A stretch of DNA of 14,389 nucleotides, taken from the NCBI RefSeq assembly GCF_014306155.1, contig NZ_JACRWH010000058.1, positions 1 through 14,389 on the forward strand, given 5' to 3'. Of this stretch, positions 1 to 7,765 are shown piece after piece (position 1 is the stretch's first letter; each line of letters opens with the position of its first letter). Made by a program: the position numbers and the translations under genes. The notes under the pieces were generated by a model that was not told the origin of the DNA, did not search any database, and saw only the letters and a list, made by a program, of their open reading frames with translations. The stretch is from Holdemanella hominis (lineage in GTDB: Bacteria; Bacillota_I; Bacilli_A; Erysipelotrichales; Erysipelotrichaceae).

Positions 1-738
1 CTCTATGAAAATAAGGTCAAGCTTCCTAAGATTGGTCTTGTAAAGATAAAGAAAACACGAGCACCTAAAGGAAGACTACTGAGTGCAACGGTATCACAAG
101 TACCAAGTGGAAAGTATTACGTTTCATTATGTTATACGGATGTAGAAGAAGTCTTATTTCCACTAACATACAATGAAACAGGTATAGATTTAGGTATCAA
201 GGATTTTATCATATTGAGCAATGGAGAAAAGGTAGAGAATCCAAAATATCTGAAGAAGTCGATTGAGAAACTGAAAAAGCTACAGAAGCAGCAGTCACGA
301 AAAACAAAGGGCGGCTGCAACTGGATCAAAAACAGAATCAAAATCGCGAGACTTCATGAAAAGATAGCGAATCAAAGAATGGATTTTGTCAACAAACTAT
401 CTACAAGAATCATTACAGAATATGACATCATCTGCATCGAAGACTTAAAAGTAGAGAACATGCTTAAAAACCACAATCTAGCCCAGTCTATATCGGATGT
501 ATCCTGGTCAAAGTTTACCACACAGCTAGAATATAAAGCCGAGTGGTATGGAAAGGTGATCAAGAAAGTAGACACATTCTATGCGAGCAGTCAAACCTGT
601 CATTGTTGCAGATATAAGAATGAAGAAACAAAAGATTTAAATGTAAGAGATTGGACATGTCCAAAATGTCATGCAGAACATGACAGAGATGTAAATGCAT
701 CCATCAATATATTGATGCAAGGCATATTAGCAAATTAG
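1..738 (+). CDS. tnpB: TnpB, RNA-guided endonuclease of an IS200/IS605-type element (5' end outside window)
   Basis: The frame is open from the first base, so the visible 245 residues are the C-terminal part of a protein usually about 370-400 residues long. All three RuvC-type catalytic segments are visible: GIDLGIKDF (Asp codon 187-189), IICIEDLK (Glu codon 439-441) and HDRDVNAS (Asp codon 688-690). Between the last two lies a zinc finger with CHCC (codons from 598) and CPKC (from 658). TnpB proteins cut DNA using an RNA made from the 3' end of the element and are thought to help retain it. No frameshift or missing catalytic residue is seen, so the visible part looks intact. An internal ATG at 214 lies after the first catalytic Asp and is not the start. 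Confidence 0.93.
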   Translation, partial: LYENKVKLPKIGLVKIKKTRAPKGRLLSATVSQVPSGKYYVSLCYTDVEEVLFPLTYNETGIDLGIKDFIILSNGEKVENPKYLKKSIEKLKKLQKQQSRKTKGGCNWIKNRIKIARLHEKIANQRMDFVNKLSTRIITEYDIICIEDLKVENMLKNHNLAQSISDVSWSKFTTQLEYKAEWYGKVIKKVDTFYASSQTCHCCRYKNEETKDLNVRDWTCPKCHAEHDRDVNASINILMQGILAN

Positions 739-845
739 CTAAAAACAAAAACAACCGCAGGAACTGCGGGGATAGCTTGGTAAGAAAGGTTTCGATAGAA
801 ACCTGTTCCCAATAATCTCGTCACTTCAGTGATGAGAGGTTCAAG
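1..845 (+). mobile_element. IS200/IS605-type element, right part (tnpB plus right end)
   Basis: The stretch holds the 3' part of tnpB, then about 105 non-coding bases with three hairpins, ending near a TTCAA word around 840-845. Members of this family end in a subterminal hairpin and make no target duplication. The reading frame of a SIS-domain gene resumes directly afterwards, which places the right boundary between about 838 and 848. The left end, the rest of tnpB and any tnpA lie outside the window. The exact boundary is inferred, not seen. Confidence 0.8.
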
Positions 846-865
846 GAAGGTCATAAGTTTTTCGT
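739..865 (+). ncRNA. Candidate omega RNA (TnpB guide RNA): scaffold plus guide
   Basis: Directly after the tnpB stop are three hairpins: CCGCAG/CTGCGG (755-760 with 764-769), AGGTTTC/GAAACCT (787-793 with 798-804), and a 9-bp stem with one G-T pair (816-824 with 829-837, loop TTCA). TTGG at 777-780 can pair with CCAA at 809-812 and enclose the middle hairpin. In this family the guide RNA scaffold covers the right end and the guide is the flanking host sequence, here about 845-865 inside the SIS-domain gene. The true 5' end probably lies within tnpB. Boundaries are approximate. Confidence 0.6.
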
Positions 866-1460
866 AAGTGGAAGTGGCCACTCCCATACAATGGCAGAAG
901 AGATGTATGCTCGTGCAGGTGGTTTAGCTTTTGTGGTTCCCATTTTGACAAGTGAACTTACGATGACGGAGCATCCGACAAAAAGTTCAAACATTGAAAG
1001 ACTTAGTGGTTATGCCAAAATCTTAGCAGAGTTATATGGTATATCTTGTGGTGATGTCGTTTTGATTGCATCCAATTCTGGGCGTAATGCCTATCCAATC
1101 GAACTTGCACTTGAAGCTAAAAGTCGTGGTGCACATGTAGTTGCCATCACAAGTATGAAACATACAACTGCTCAATCTTCTCGTCATTCTTGTGGAAAGA
1201 ATTTGTACCAAATTGCAGATATTGTCATTGATAATTGTGGAGAAATTGGAGATTGTGCTTTATCTATTGATGGTTTGGATGCCAAGTTTTGTCCAACATC
1301 AAGTATGGCCAATTCTTTCATTGCACAATGTATCAATGTGGCATGTGCCGAATATTTGATCGAACACAACGTAGAAGTACCTGTTTTTTCTTCTTTAAAC
1401 TGTGATGGTACGGAAGAAAGAAATGATAAATTATTTAAAAAGTATACACGTATGTATTAG
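846..1460 (+). pseudogene. UPF0309-type SIS-domain sugar isomerase, 5' end cut off by the insertion element
   Basis: The frame from 846 reads EGHKFFVSGSGHSHT and continues to the stop at 1458-1460. Motifs such as GSGHSH, RAGGL, SNSGRNA, ITSMKH, IDNCG and PTSSM match the UPF0309 family of SIS-domain phosphosugar-binding proteins, which are about 240-250 residues long. About 200 residues remain. The N-terminal ~40 are missing and an in-frame TAA at 813 lies in the element. The only ATG, at 891, follows the phosphate-binding GSGHS loop and has no good ribosome site, so a product starting there would probably be inactive. Family members bind or isomerise phosphosugars; the substrate here is unknown. 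The lost 5' part should lie beyond the left end of the element. A fusion product driven from the element is possible but not supported. Confidence 0.85.
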
Positions 1461-1481
1461 AATAAAGGGGGCGAGGTGCTT

Positions 1482-2588
1482 ATGAATAAAAGAAATTTAT
1501 GGATATATATATTTGGAATCACAATCATCATTATTGGATTGATTAAATTGGATACATTGATTTCTATGGTATCTATATTATGGAATGCATGTAGAGTTTT
1601 AGTGTTTGGAGCTATGATGGCTTTTGTGATTAACTTGGTTATGGCTAAGATTGAAAAGCGCTTAGGTTTTATGAAGAAGGGGAAGCGTGCAACAAGCCTG
1701 CTTCTTTCTTTGATTTTAATTTTTCTTTTTGTGTATTTCTTAATTACACTCGTTGTTCCATCGTTAAGCGAAGCTATTGGAGTGATTGTGGCTGTATTGC
1801 CAAAATATTTTGAGAATACACAGAAATTTTTGGTGAATTTATTTGAGAACAATCCACAGCTTGCGGAATCTATTAATAACTTAGATATCAACTGGAAAAA
1901 TTTGATTCAATCCGGTATTAATGTTCTTTCGACTGGTGTTACCAATGTTGTAGGCACGACATTTAATGTTGTGACAGTCATAGTGAATAGTGTATTTAAT
2001 TTTGTGTTGATGTTTATTTTCGCAATCTATGTTTTATTAGAGAAAGAAAGATTCGTTCAGTTGTATCACCGTTTAACGAATCTATATCTAAGCGAAATTG
2101 TGAAATGTAGAATAGATAAGTGTTTGCAAATTATTAATCAGACTTTTAGTGCTTTTATTGGTGGACAATGTATTGAGGCAACTATTCTAGGGACACTATG
2201 CACATTGGGTATGATTATACTACGTATGCCATATCCGGCTATGATTGGAACATTAGTTGGAGTTATTAATATTATTCCGATGATTGGAGCTTATATTGGT
2301 GGGGCGATTGGTATGTTTATGGTATTTACTGTAAGTCCAATTATGTCTCTTTGGTTCTTATTATATTTATGTATTCTTCAACAAATCGAAAGTAATGTGA
2401 TCTATCCACATGTTGTTGGAAATTCAGTAGGATTACCAGGAATCTATGTCATGATGACTGTTGTGATTTTTGGATCTTTAGCAGGTATTCCAGGTATGTT
2501 TCTAGGAATTCCTACAATGGCAAGTGTGTATAAAATTGGTGTTTTATATCTAAATCGAAAAGAACGCTTAAAAGAAATGAATGGATGA
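1482..2588 (+). CDS. AI-2E family transporter (PerM/YdiK/TqsA-like membrane protein)
   Basis: This 368-residue integral membrane protein has hydrophobic helices at the N-terminus (two close together in the first ~45 residues, another at ~60-85), a soluble middle part (~90-150), and a C-terminal block of helices. That block contains GVINIIPMIGAYIGG and, near the end, SLAGIPGMFLGIPTMA, both typical of the AI-2E transporter family. Members include an exporter of autoinducer-2 (TqsA) and sodium/proton antiporters, so the substrate cannot be named. I chose ATG 1482, five bases after the GAGG at 1473-1476. A GTG at 1476 could use the earlier AAAGGGGG (1464-1471) and would add two residues. The gene starts 21 bases after the broken SIS gene and may have been its operon partner. 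Its stop codon lies inside a terminator. Confidence 0.88.
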   Translation: MNKRNLWIYIFGITIIIIGLIKLDTLISMVSILWNACRVLVFGAMMAFVINLVMAKIEKRLGFMKKGKRATSLLLSLILIFLFVYFLITLVVPSLSEAIGVIVAVLPKYFENTQKFLVNLFENNPQLAESINNLDINWKNLIQSGINVLSTGVTNVVGTTFNVVTVIVNSVFNFVLMFIFAIYVLLEKERFVQLYHRLTNLYLSEIVKCRIDKCLQIINQTFSAFIGGQCIEATILGTLCTLGMIILRMPYPAMIGTLVGVINIIPMIGAYIGGAIGMFMVFTVSPIMSLWFLLYLCILQQIESNVIYPHVVGNSVGLPGIYVMMTVVIFGSLAGIPGMFLGIPTMASVYKIGVLYLNRKERLKEMNG

Positions 2589-2610
2589 CGAAAAATCGTC
2601 CATTTTTTCT
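2581..2610 (+). terminator. Rho-independent terminator of the AI-2E transporter gene
   Basis: ATGG (2581-2584) and ACGA (2588-2591) pair with TCGT (2596-2599) and CCAT (2600-2603), with a 3-base bulge and an AAAA loop. TTTTTTCTT follows. The left arm contains the stop codon of the transporter gene. Confidence 0.7.
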
Positions 2611-2618
2611 TATATGCA

Positions 2619-2627
2619 TGATATAAT
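2619..2627 (+). promoter_or_regulatory. Extended -10 promoter of purF
   Basis: TG at 2619-2620, one base, then a perfect TATAAT at 2622-2627. No good -35 is visible 17 bases upstream. Transcription should start near 2634, which leaves about 16 bases of leader before the ATG. That is too short for a purine riboswitch. The promoter lies directly after the tail of the preceding terminator. Confidence 0.65.
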
Positions 2628-2649
2628 GTTGTGGCAAAGGAGATCAGTT

Positions 2650-4029
2650 ATGTTTGATGAAATTCATGAAGAGTGTGGTGTGTTTGGTGCATATCGCGTA
2701 GATAATGCAGCAAGTATTACGTATTATGGTTTGCATTCCTTGCAACACAGGGGTCAGGAAGCGAGTGGTATTGCCGTTTCAGATGGCGAAAATATCACTT
2801 TACAGAAAGGAAAAGGCTTGACTGTAGATGTTTTTCAAAAAGAAAAATTAGACTCTATGGTCGGAAGATTAGCTGTTGGGCATGTTCGTTATAGTACAGC
2901 GGGCGGTCAGGAAAATGAAAACATTCAGCCAATTGTATCAAAGGGACATAATGGAAGTTTAGCTATCGTTCATAATGGACAGATTGTTAACGAGAAAGAG
3001 CTTCGTATTGAACTTGAAAATGAAGGGGCTATTTTCCAGGGAACAAGTGATAGTGAAATTATTCTTCACTTGATTCAGAAACAAAAAGGTACTTTAAAAG
3101 AACGTGTCATGAAGACTGCAAATCGTATTGAGGGTGCATTCTCTTTCTTAGTTATGAATGAGGATACTATTTATGCGGTTCGTGATCGTCATGGTTTAAG
3201 ACCTTTAAGTTATGCCAAAAGTAAAGATGGCTACGTAATTAGTAGTGAAACATGTGCTTTTGAAGTTATGGGAATTTATGAAAGTGTGGATTTAAAACCA
3301 GGAGAAATCGTAGAGTTCCATAAGGGTATTGTGAAACATGAATTTTATTCAACAAATACAGATAACCATATGTGTGCAATGGAGTACATTTATTTCGCAA
3401 GACCAGATAGTGTAGTGGAAGGTATCAATGTACATGCGTTCCGTAAGGCTACAGGATCTATTCTTGCCAGAGAAGATAAAGATTTACATGCGGATATCGT
3501 TATTGGTGTTCCAGACTCATCTTTATCAGCAGCCATTGGTTATGCAGAAGAGGCGGGTATTCCATTTGAAACTGGATTGATTAAAAACCGTTATGTAGGA
3601 CGTACATTTATTCAACCTACACAGGCGATGCGTGATCGTAGCGTTCGATTAAAATTAAGTCCTGTATCTAGCGTGGTTAAAGGAAAATCAATTGTTATGA
3701 TTGATGATTCGATTGTACGTGGTACGACTTCAAGAAGAATTGTACAATTATTGAAGGATGCAGGAGCTACCCAAGTACATGTTCGTATCGCTAGTCCAGT
3801 CATCACGAGTCCATGTTTCTATGGTGTAGATACTTCTACAAAGGATCAATTGATTGGTGCTCAGATGAGTGTAGAAGAAATTCGTGACTACATTCATGCG
3901 GATACATTACGTTTTATGACCGAAGAAGAAATGAAGGAAGCTACGCATGGCGTTGGTTTATGCTTGGCATGTTTTAATGGAGAATATTGTACAAAATTGT
4001 TCTCATATCAAGAAGAGTTGGATAAATAA
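2650..4029 (+). CDS. purF: Amidophosphoribosyltransferase
   Basis: PurF makes 5-phosphoribosylamine from PRPP and glutamine, the first committed step of purine synthesis. The start is ATG 2650, seven bases after AAAGGAG (2636-2642); an in-frame ATG at 2581 lies in the upstream terminator. The 459-residue product begins with an 8-residue propeptide followed by the catalytic Cys9 of the Ntn-type glutaminase domain (ECGVFG). HSLQHRGQEASG and HVRYSTAGG follow. The C-terminal phosphoribosyltransferase domain has the PRPP loop VMIDDSIVRGTT at about 349-360. The cysteines that bind the [4Fe-4S] cluster in the Bacillus subtilis type enzyme are present (MCAMEY, SPCFYG, LCLACF), so an oxygen-sensitive Fe-S enzyme is expected. 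No other pur genes are nearby; a HAD phosphatase starts two bases downstream. Confidence 0.97.
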   Translation: MFDEIHEECGVFGAYRVDNAASITYYGLHSLQHRGQEASGIAVSDGENITLQKGKGLTVDVFQKEKLDSMVGRLAVGHVRYSTAGGQENENIQPIVSKGHNGSLAIVHNGQIVNEKELRIELENEGAIFQGTSDSEIILHLIQKQKGTLKERVMKTANRIEGAFSFLVMNEDTIYAVRDRHGLRPLSYAKSKDGYVISSETCAFEVMGIYESVDLKPGEIVEFHKGIVKHEFYSTNTDNHMCAMEYIYFARPDSVVEGINVHAFRKATGSILAREDKDLHADIVIGVPDSSLSAAIGYAEEAGIPFETGLIKNRYVGRTFIQPTQAMRDRSVRLKLSPVSSVVKGKSIVMIDDSIVRGTTSRRIVQLLKDAGATQVHVRIASPVITSPCFYGVDTSTKDQLIGAQMSVEEIRDYIHADTLRFMTEEEMKEATHGVGLCLACFNGEYCTKLFSYQEELDK

Positions 4030-4031
4030 TT

Positions 4032-4916
4032 ATGACTATAAAGTGTTTGGCTTTTGATTTAGATGGAACTTTACTTTTAGACGAATCGAAAAGAATGGAT
4101 CCAAGAACGGTGGATTCGATTCAAAGGGCGATGGCACAAGGTATGCACGTTGTGATTGCGTCGGGTCGAGATAAAAACGGATGTAAATTTGTATATGAAC
4201 CATTGGGATTAGAAAATGGAAATCATTTTTTGGCATTGGTAAACGGACAAGTTGTATATGATTTTGAAAATAAAGAATATGATTTGGATGATGTTTTAAC
4301 GGCAGAAGATGGAGTTAAGATTCAGAAAGTTTGTAAGCAATTTGGTGTAGAGGGAATTTTTCAATGTGGATATGATTTTTATAGTTACATATCTTCATTG
4401 AATCGTGTAAAGAAAAAAGTCAAAAATGCCATTTTAGGAGAGCCAGATGATTATGGCTTGAAGGATGGCAAAGAAAATCGTAATTTTATTGATTTGCCTT
4501 TTGAAGAAATTCGTTTGACGCAAGATATCAATAAAGTGATTATGGTGCATTCTCCTAGATTCTTTGAAAAGAATTTTGAAGGAATTAAAGCGGCTTTAAG
4601 TGATTATGATGTATTGTTGATTGGTCCAGATTGGCTGGAAATTATGCCAAAACATGTCAACAAGGCTAGTGCATTGTGGAAAATCTGTGATAGGCTTGGA
4701 ATCAGCATGAATGAGGTCATGGCTTTTGGAGATGCACAAAACGATTTGAAGATGCTTCAACAAGTAGGTATTGGTGTAGCTATGGGGAATGCGATGGATG
4801 AAGCTAAGTATGCAGCTACTGTAGTTACGGACACAAATATGAATAATGGTATTGGAAAAGTCATTGATGCTTTGTTGGCGGGCAAAGAAATGGACTTACG
4901 CAAAGGCTTGTTATAG
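4032..4916 (+). CDS. Cof-type HAD-superfamily phosphatase
   Basis: A 294-residue protein of the Cof/YidA type (class IIB HAD). Motif I is FDLDGTLL with nucleophile Asp9 and Asp11, motif II is the serine in IASGRD (near residue 45), and motif IV is FGDAQND at about 232-238. A large cap domain lies between motifs II and IV. These enzymes dephosphorylate small phosphorylated metabolites such as sugar phosphates, often with broad specificity, so the substrate is unknown. The ATG lies two bases after the purF stop, and no terminator or clear ribosome site separates them, so translation is probably coupled to purF. Co-transcription with purF is inferred from spacing; a direct role in purine metabolism is not shown. 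Confidence 0.92.
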   Translation: MTIKCLAFDLDGTLLLDESKRMDPRTVDSIQRAMAQGMHVVIASGRDKNGCKFVYEPLGLENGNHFLALVNGQVVYDFENKEYDLDDVLTAEDGVKIQKVCKQFGVEGIFQCGYDFYSYISSLNRVKKKVKNAILGEPDDYGLKDGKENRNFIDLPFEEIRLTQDINKVIMVHSPRFFEKNFEGIKAALSDYDVLLIGPDWLEIMPKHVNKASALWKICDRLGISMNEVMAFGDAQNDLKMLQQVGIGVAMGNAMDEAKYAATVVTDTNMNNGIGKVIDALLAGKEMDLRKGLL

Positions 4917-4944
4917 AATAGAATCAGATAAGGAGGAACCTTGT

Positions 4945-5253
4945 ATGAAAATTGTAAATACAGAAGAATTTAACGCATTAATGAACGAAGATGCAGTTTT
5001 AGTCGACTTTTTCGCAACTTGGTGTGGACCATGTAAAATGTTGACACCTGTACTTGAATCAGTCGCAAATAAATTAGATGGAAAAGTGAAAATTGTAAAG
5101 GTGGATGTGGATGAAAGTCCAGATTTAGCGCAAAGATTTGGTATTATGTCTGTTCCAACAATGATTCTATTTAAAAAAGGACAACAAGCTGCAGCATTCT
5201 CAGGATATATGCCTGAGGCAATGTTGATGCAAAATATTGAAAGTAAACTATAG
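4945..5253 (+). CDS. trxA: Thioredoxin
   Basis: The product is a 102-residue single-domain thioredoxin with the active site WCGPC (Cys27 and Cys30) and the cis-proline motif MSVPT. The length is normal for the family. It keeps cytosolic protein thiols reduced, normally with thioredoxin reductase, which is not in the window. The start is ATG 4945, preceded by AGGAGGAAC at 4931-4939; in-frame codons further upstream overlap the HAD gene and lack a ribosome site. It follows the HAD gene by 28 bases with no promoter or terminator visible between them, so it is probably the last gene of the purF operon. A strong terminator begins at its stop codon. Confidence 0.96.
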   Translation: MKIVNTEEFNALMNEDAVLVDFFATWCGPCKMLTPVLESVANKLDGKVKIVKVDVDESPDLAQRFGIMSVPTMILFKKGQQAAAFSGYMPEAMLMQNIESKL

Positions 5254-5278
5254 GATGATTCGTCATCCTATTTTCTTT
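5251..5278 (+). terminator. Rho-independent terminator after thioredoxin
   Basis: TAGGATGA (5251-5258) pairs perfectly with TCATCCTA (5263-5270) around a TTCG tetraloop, followed by TTTTCTTT. The first three bases are the thioredoxin stop codon. Confidence 0.9.
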
Positions 5279-5289
5279 AGGGGGAAAAT

Positions 5290-5700
5290 ATGTATTATAT
5301 CGCATATGGAAGTAATTTAAACAAAGAAGAAATGAAGCAACGATGTAAAGATGCGAAGTTTGTATCTTTGGCAAGACTTGAAAACTATACACTTACATAT
5401 CGTGGAAATCCTGGACGAGCTTATCTTACAGTAGATAAGAAAAAAGGGGATTTTGTGCGAGTAGCTATATGGGATGTGAGTGAAAAGGATAAGAAGAGTT
5501 TAGATGAATATGAAGACTATCCATACTTATATGATTGTTTTGAAGAAAAGGTATTATTAGAAAACAATGAAACAACCACTGGTTTTATCTACCAAATGTA
5601 TGATCGTTTTCCAATATGTAAACCAAGCGATTCGTATATGGAACGTTGTAAACAAGGCTATAAGGATATGGGTTGGGATTCTTCAATTTTAGATTTTTAA
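5290..5700 (+). CDS. Gamma-glutamylcyclotransferase / AIG2-like protein
   Basis: A 136-residue protein with the glycine-rich N-terminal motif YGSN (residues 6-9) and LDEYEDYP (71-78), whose Glu75 matches the catalytic acid of the gamma-glutamylcyclotransferase fold. Family members release 5-oxoproline from gamma-glutamyl amines or peptides; the substrate here is not known. The ribosome site AGGGGG (5279-5284) starts directly after the U-tract of the thioredoxin terminator. There is no room for a promoter between them, so expression must come from read-through or from a promoter inside trxA. No terminator is visible before the next promoter. Confidence 0.85.
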   Translation: MYYIAYGSNLNKEEMKQRCKDAKFVSLARLENYTLTYRGNPGRAYLTVDKKKGDFVRVAIWDVSEKDKKSLDEYEDYPYLYDCFEEKVLLENNETTTGFIYQMYDRFPICKPSDSYMERCKQGYKDMGWDSSILDF

Positions 5701-5719
5701 TGAATTTTAAGGTTTGGTG

Positions 5720-5728
5720 TGTCATAAT
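5720..5728 (+). promoter_or_regulatory. Probable extended -10 promoter of the VanZ-like gene
   Basis: TG at 5720-5721, one base, then CATAAT at 5723-5728. No convincing -35 is seen. The start codon lies 26 bases downstream, with an AAGGGGA ribosome site (5740-5746) between. Confidence 0.45.
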
Positions 5729-5754
5729 AGAAAGAAAATAAGGGGACTTTAAAA

Positions 5755-6339
5755 ATGGAAAATTGGAGATACTTAATTTTAAGTTTAGTTTTATCCTTGT
5801 TCATTCATTACTACGTCACAGCTGTTTTAATGGAAATTTTTGGCATGGGATGGTATCCAATTCAATTCGTCGTATGGTGCATTGAACTGGTTGTTATATA
5901 TGATGCGTTGATGTTTTTTACGAAAAACTGGAATGTAAAACATCGAGCCATGTTTTTCTTTGTATATTATATATTTTTGATTATTGCCCTATTGATACGC
6001 TATGATCAAGGTATCAGCATTATTCAATTGAATCCATTTGCCTGTCTTAGAGAAATCTATTATGGTTCTTGGACAGAGTGGATCGTATTCGCATTTAATA
6101 TTGGATACTTTATGTTTATGCCATGGGTGAATGGACTGCTTATTTCATCAAATAAAGAAAACTTTATTGTTTCTGTATTCATTGGTTTTCTGTGTGAATT
6201 TATGCAGTTGATCTTTCATAGAGGCGTATTTGATTTAGGGGATATTTCTCTATATGTAGTTGGAATCTTGTTGGGAATTTATGTAAAAGAAAAGTACCAT
6301 GTTCATTTAAAAGAAAAGAGTGAAGTACATGACAATTAA
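5755..6339 (+). CDS. VanZ-like family membrane protein
   Basis: A 194-residue protein with about five hydrophobic segments (roughly 5-28, 33-53, 66-83, 104-128 and 138-176). The C-terminal motif with CEFMQL and FDLGDI followed by a hydrophobic VVGILLG stretch corresponds to the VanZ-type ending, where a conserved Glu-x-x-Gln precedes an Asp-Ile or Asp-hydrophobic pair. VanZ itself gives low-level teicoplanin resistance, but most relatives are of unknown function, so resistance should not be assumed. The AAGGGGA at 5740-5746 supports the start. The last 11 bases overlap the start of the ketopantoate reductase gene, so the two are translated from one message. Confidence 0.72.
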   Translation: MENWRYLILSLVLSLFIHYYVTAVLMEIFGMGWYPIQFVVWCIELVVIYDALMFFTKNWNVKHRAMFFFVYYIFLIIALLIRYDQGISIIQLNPFACLREIYYGSWTEWIVFAFNIGYFMFMPWVNGLLISSNKENFIVSVFIGFLCEFMQLIFHRGVFDLGDISLYVVGILLGIYVKEKYHVHLKEKSEVHDN

Positions 6340-7228
6340 AAAGGTTGCGATATTCGGTGCGGGAGCTATTGGCTCCTATTGTATTTATGGTTTATCAAAG
6401 TGCGATATACAATTAAGTGTCATCGCAAAAGATGAACGAAATGAAAGATTAAAAAAGAATGGTTGTTTAATCAATGATGTCATTTATCATCCCGAAGTAT
6501 TAACGCCTGAAGAAGCACATGGAGTAGATCTTCTTATTGTATGTTTAAAATACAATGCATTGCCAGATGCTTTAGAAGATATTCAACAAATTGTAGGTGA
6601 ATATACATTAGTGATGTCTTTAATGAATGGTGTGGATAGTGAACAAATCATAGGTGATCAGATTGGTATGCAGCATATGGTGTATTCATTGATTAAAGTT
6701 GCAAGTCATAAAGAAGACTTAGGATATGTATTTGATCCAGAAACAACGATTGGAATTGTACTAGAAGAAAATAAGGAAATCGATGAATTGTTTAGTCAAA
6801 GTGATCTACATTATCGAACAACTTCCTATATTCAGGAAGAAATATGGAATAAGTTTCGTTTAAATGTAACGAAAAACTTACCTCAAGCTATTCTTGGAGC
6901 AGGTGTTGGATGTTATTCGGATAGTGATCATGTGAAAGCTATACAGTCTGGATTAAAGGATGAATTAGAGGCTATCGCAAAAGCTAAAGGTATTGATATG
7001 TCAAAGGCTGATCCAAGTGCAACACGTGGTAGTGCAGTGCCTAAAACGGCCAGATATTCTACACTGCAGGATTTGGATGCCAAAAGGCATACGGAAATTG
7101 ATATGTTTTCGGGTGCAATAATGAAGATGGGAATAGAACTAAATATTCCAACGCCTTATAATGAATTTGTATATCATATCATCAAGGCGATGGAAGAAAA
7201 GAATGACGGTTTATTTGACTATAAATAA
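6329..7228 (+). CDS. Ketopantoate reductase (2-dehydropantoate 2-reductase) family protein
   Basis: The family reduces 2-dehydropantoate to pantoate with NADPH for pantothenate and coenzyme A synthesis. The 299-residue product starts with a Rossmann motif GAGAIG (10-15) and has MNG (Asn100), IWNK with Lys175, and RHTEID with Glu256. The last two match the catalytic Lys and substrate-binding Glu of PanE almost to the residue number. ATG 6329 overlaps the VanZ-like gene by 11 bases. A GTG at 6320 would add three residues and is less likely. No other pantothenate genes are nearby and many genomes carry several PanE-like paralogues, so the precise substrate is uncertain. Confidence 0.85.
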   Translation: MTIKKVAIFGAGAIGSYCIYGLSKCDIQLSVIAKDERNERLKKNGCLINDVIYHPEVLTPEEAHGVDLLIVCLKYNALPDALEDIQQIVGEYTLVMSLMNGVDSEQIIGDQIGMQHMVYSLIKVASHKEDLGYVFDPETTIGIVLEENKEIDELFSQSDLHYRTTSYIQEEIWNKFRLNVTKNLPQAILGAGVGCYSDSDHVKAIQSGLKDELEAIAKAKGIDMSKADPSATRGSAVPKTARYSTLQDLDAKRHTEIDMFSGAIMKMGIELNIPTPYNEFVYHIIKAMEEKNDGLFDYK

Positions 7229-7260
7229 AGAGAAGTGATTTGACTCACTTCTTTTCTTTT
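7229..7260 (+). terminator. Rho-independent terminator after the ketopantoate reductase gene
   Basis: AGAAGTGA (7231-7238) pairs with TCACTTCT (7245-7252), followed by TTTCTTTT. An almost identical hairpin occurs at 7767-7788. Confidence 0.85.
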
Positions 7261-7430
7261 AGAATGTAGAATGTATTTTTTCCTTTTCCATGTTGACTGA
7301 TTTGACCTCTTCTTTCATTCTATTTAATCAGTTTTTTTTAACCATTCTACCCATACTAATCAATAAATGAATTTTTTTTCTTATTGTTGCATACAATCCT
7401 TCTTAATGATAATGAACAAGTAAAAGAAGA
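7261..7430. other. AT-rich intergenic stretch without a recognised feature
   Basis: The stretch contains several long T-runs and words related to TAGAATG/CATTCTA on both strands. No ribosome site with an open frame, no RNA gene and no clear repeat structure was seen. Confidence 0.5.
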
Positions 7431-7459
7431 TTGACAGAGAATAGAATATTGCATATTTT
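7431..7459 (+). promoter_or_regulatory. Promoter of the small antitoxin-like gene
   Basis: A perfect -35 TTGACA (7431-7436), a 17-base spacer, and a -10 TATTTT (7454-7459, four of six consensus bases). Transcription would start near 7466, about 47 bases before the start codon. Confidence 0.55.
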
Positions 7460-7512
7460 AATAATAAAAGATGGGAATGCTTATGTTGATGTTTGAATTG
7501 GAGGTGTTGATA

Positions 7513-7752
7513 ATGAAGGATTATGTTGCGTATTTGGATAACAAAAAAAGAATTACTCTTAGAGGAGCGACTTATCAATATTACAATGTTAAAGAATATG
7601 GAAATGGTTGTATTATTCTCAAACCTCGGGAATTGTCAGTGTCAAAGAGCATTTCATCTAGAACCTTGGCAGATATGGATCGTGCGGTAAGTGATTTTAA
7701 ACGTGGAGATGTTTCTTCGGCTATTGATTTGTCGGATTTTTCAAAGGAATAA
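7513..7752 (+). CDS. Small antitoxin-like protein, no partner gene seen
   Basis: A 79-residue acidic-tailed protein. ATG 7513 lies six bases after a perfect GGAGGTG (7500-7506); an ATG at 7471 has no such site. The N-terminal half has a predicted short beta pattern (YVAYLDNKKRITLRGA, then a GCIILKPREL strand). The C-terminal half looks helical and ends in AIDLSDF. This layout of a small folded part and a flexible tail, and the wording of the motifs, resemble small Firmicutes proteins that I associate with antitoxins of type II systems, but I cannot name the family with confidence. No toxin-like frame lies on either side: a terminator closes each flank. It may be an orphan antitoxin, or an unrelated small regulator. 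It has its own promoter and seems to be expressed alone. Confidence 0.7.
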   Translation: MKDYVAYLDNKKRITLRGATYQYYNVKEYGNGCIILKPRELSVSKSISSRTLADMDRAVSDFKRGDVSSAIDLSDFSKE

Positions 7753-7765
7753 TAAATGAATGAAA

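Noticed and set aside
2581..2649. In-frame N-terminal extension of PurF from ATG 2581
   Set aside because: It lies within the upstream terminator and promoter. The ribosome site and the usual short propeptide before the catalytic cysteine fix the start at 2650.
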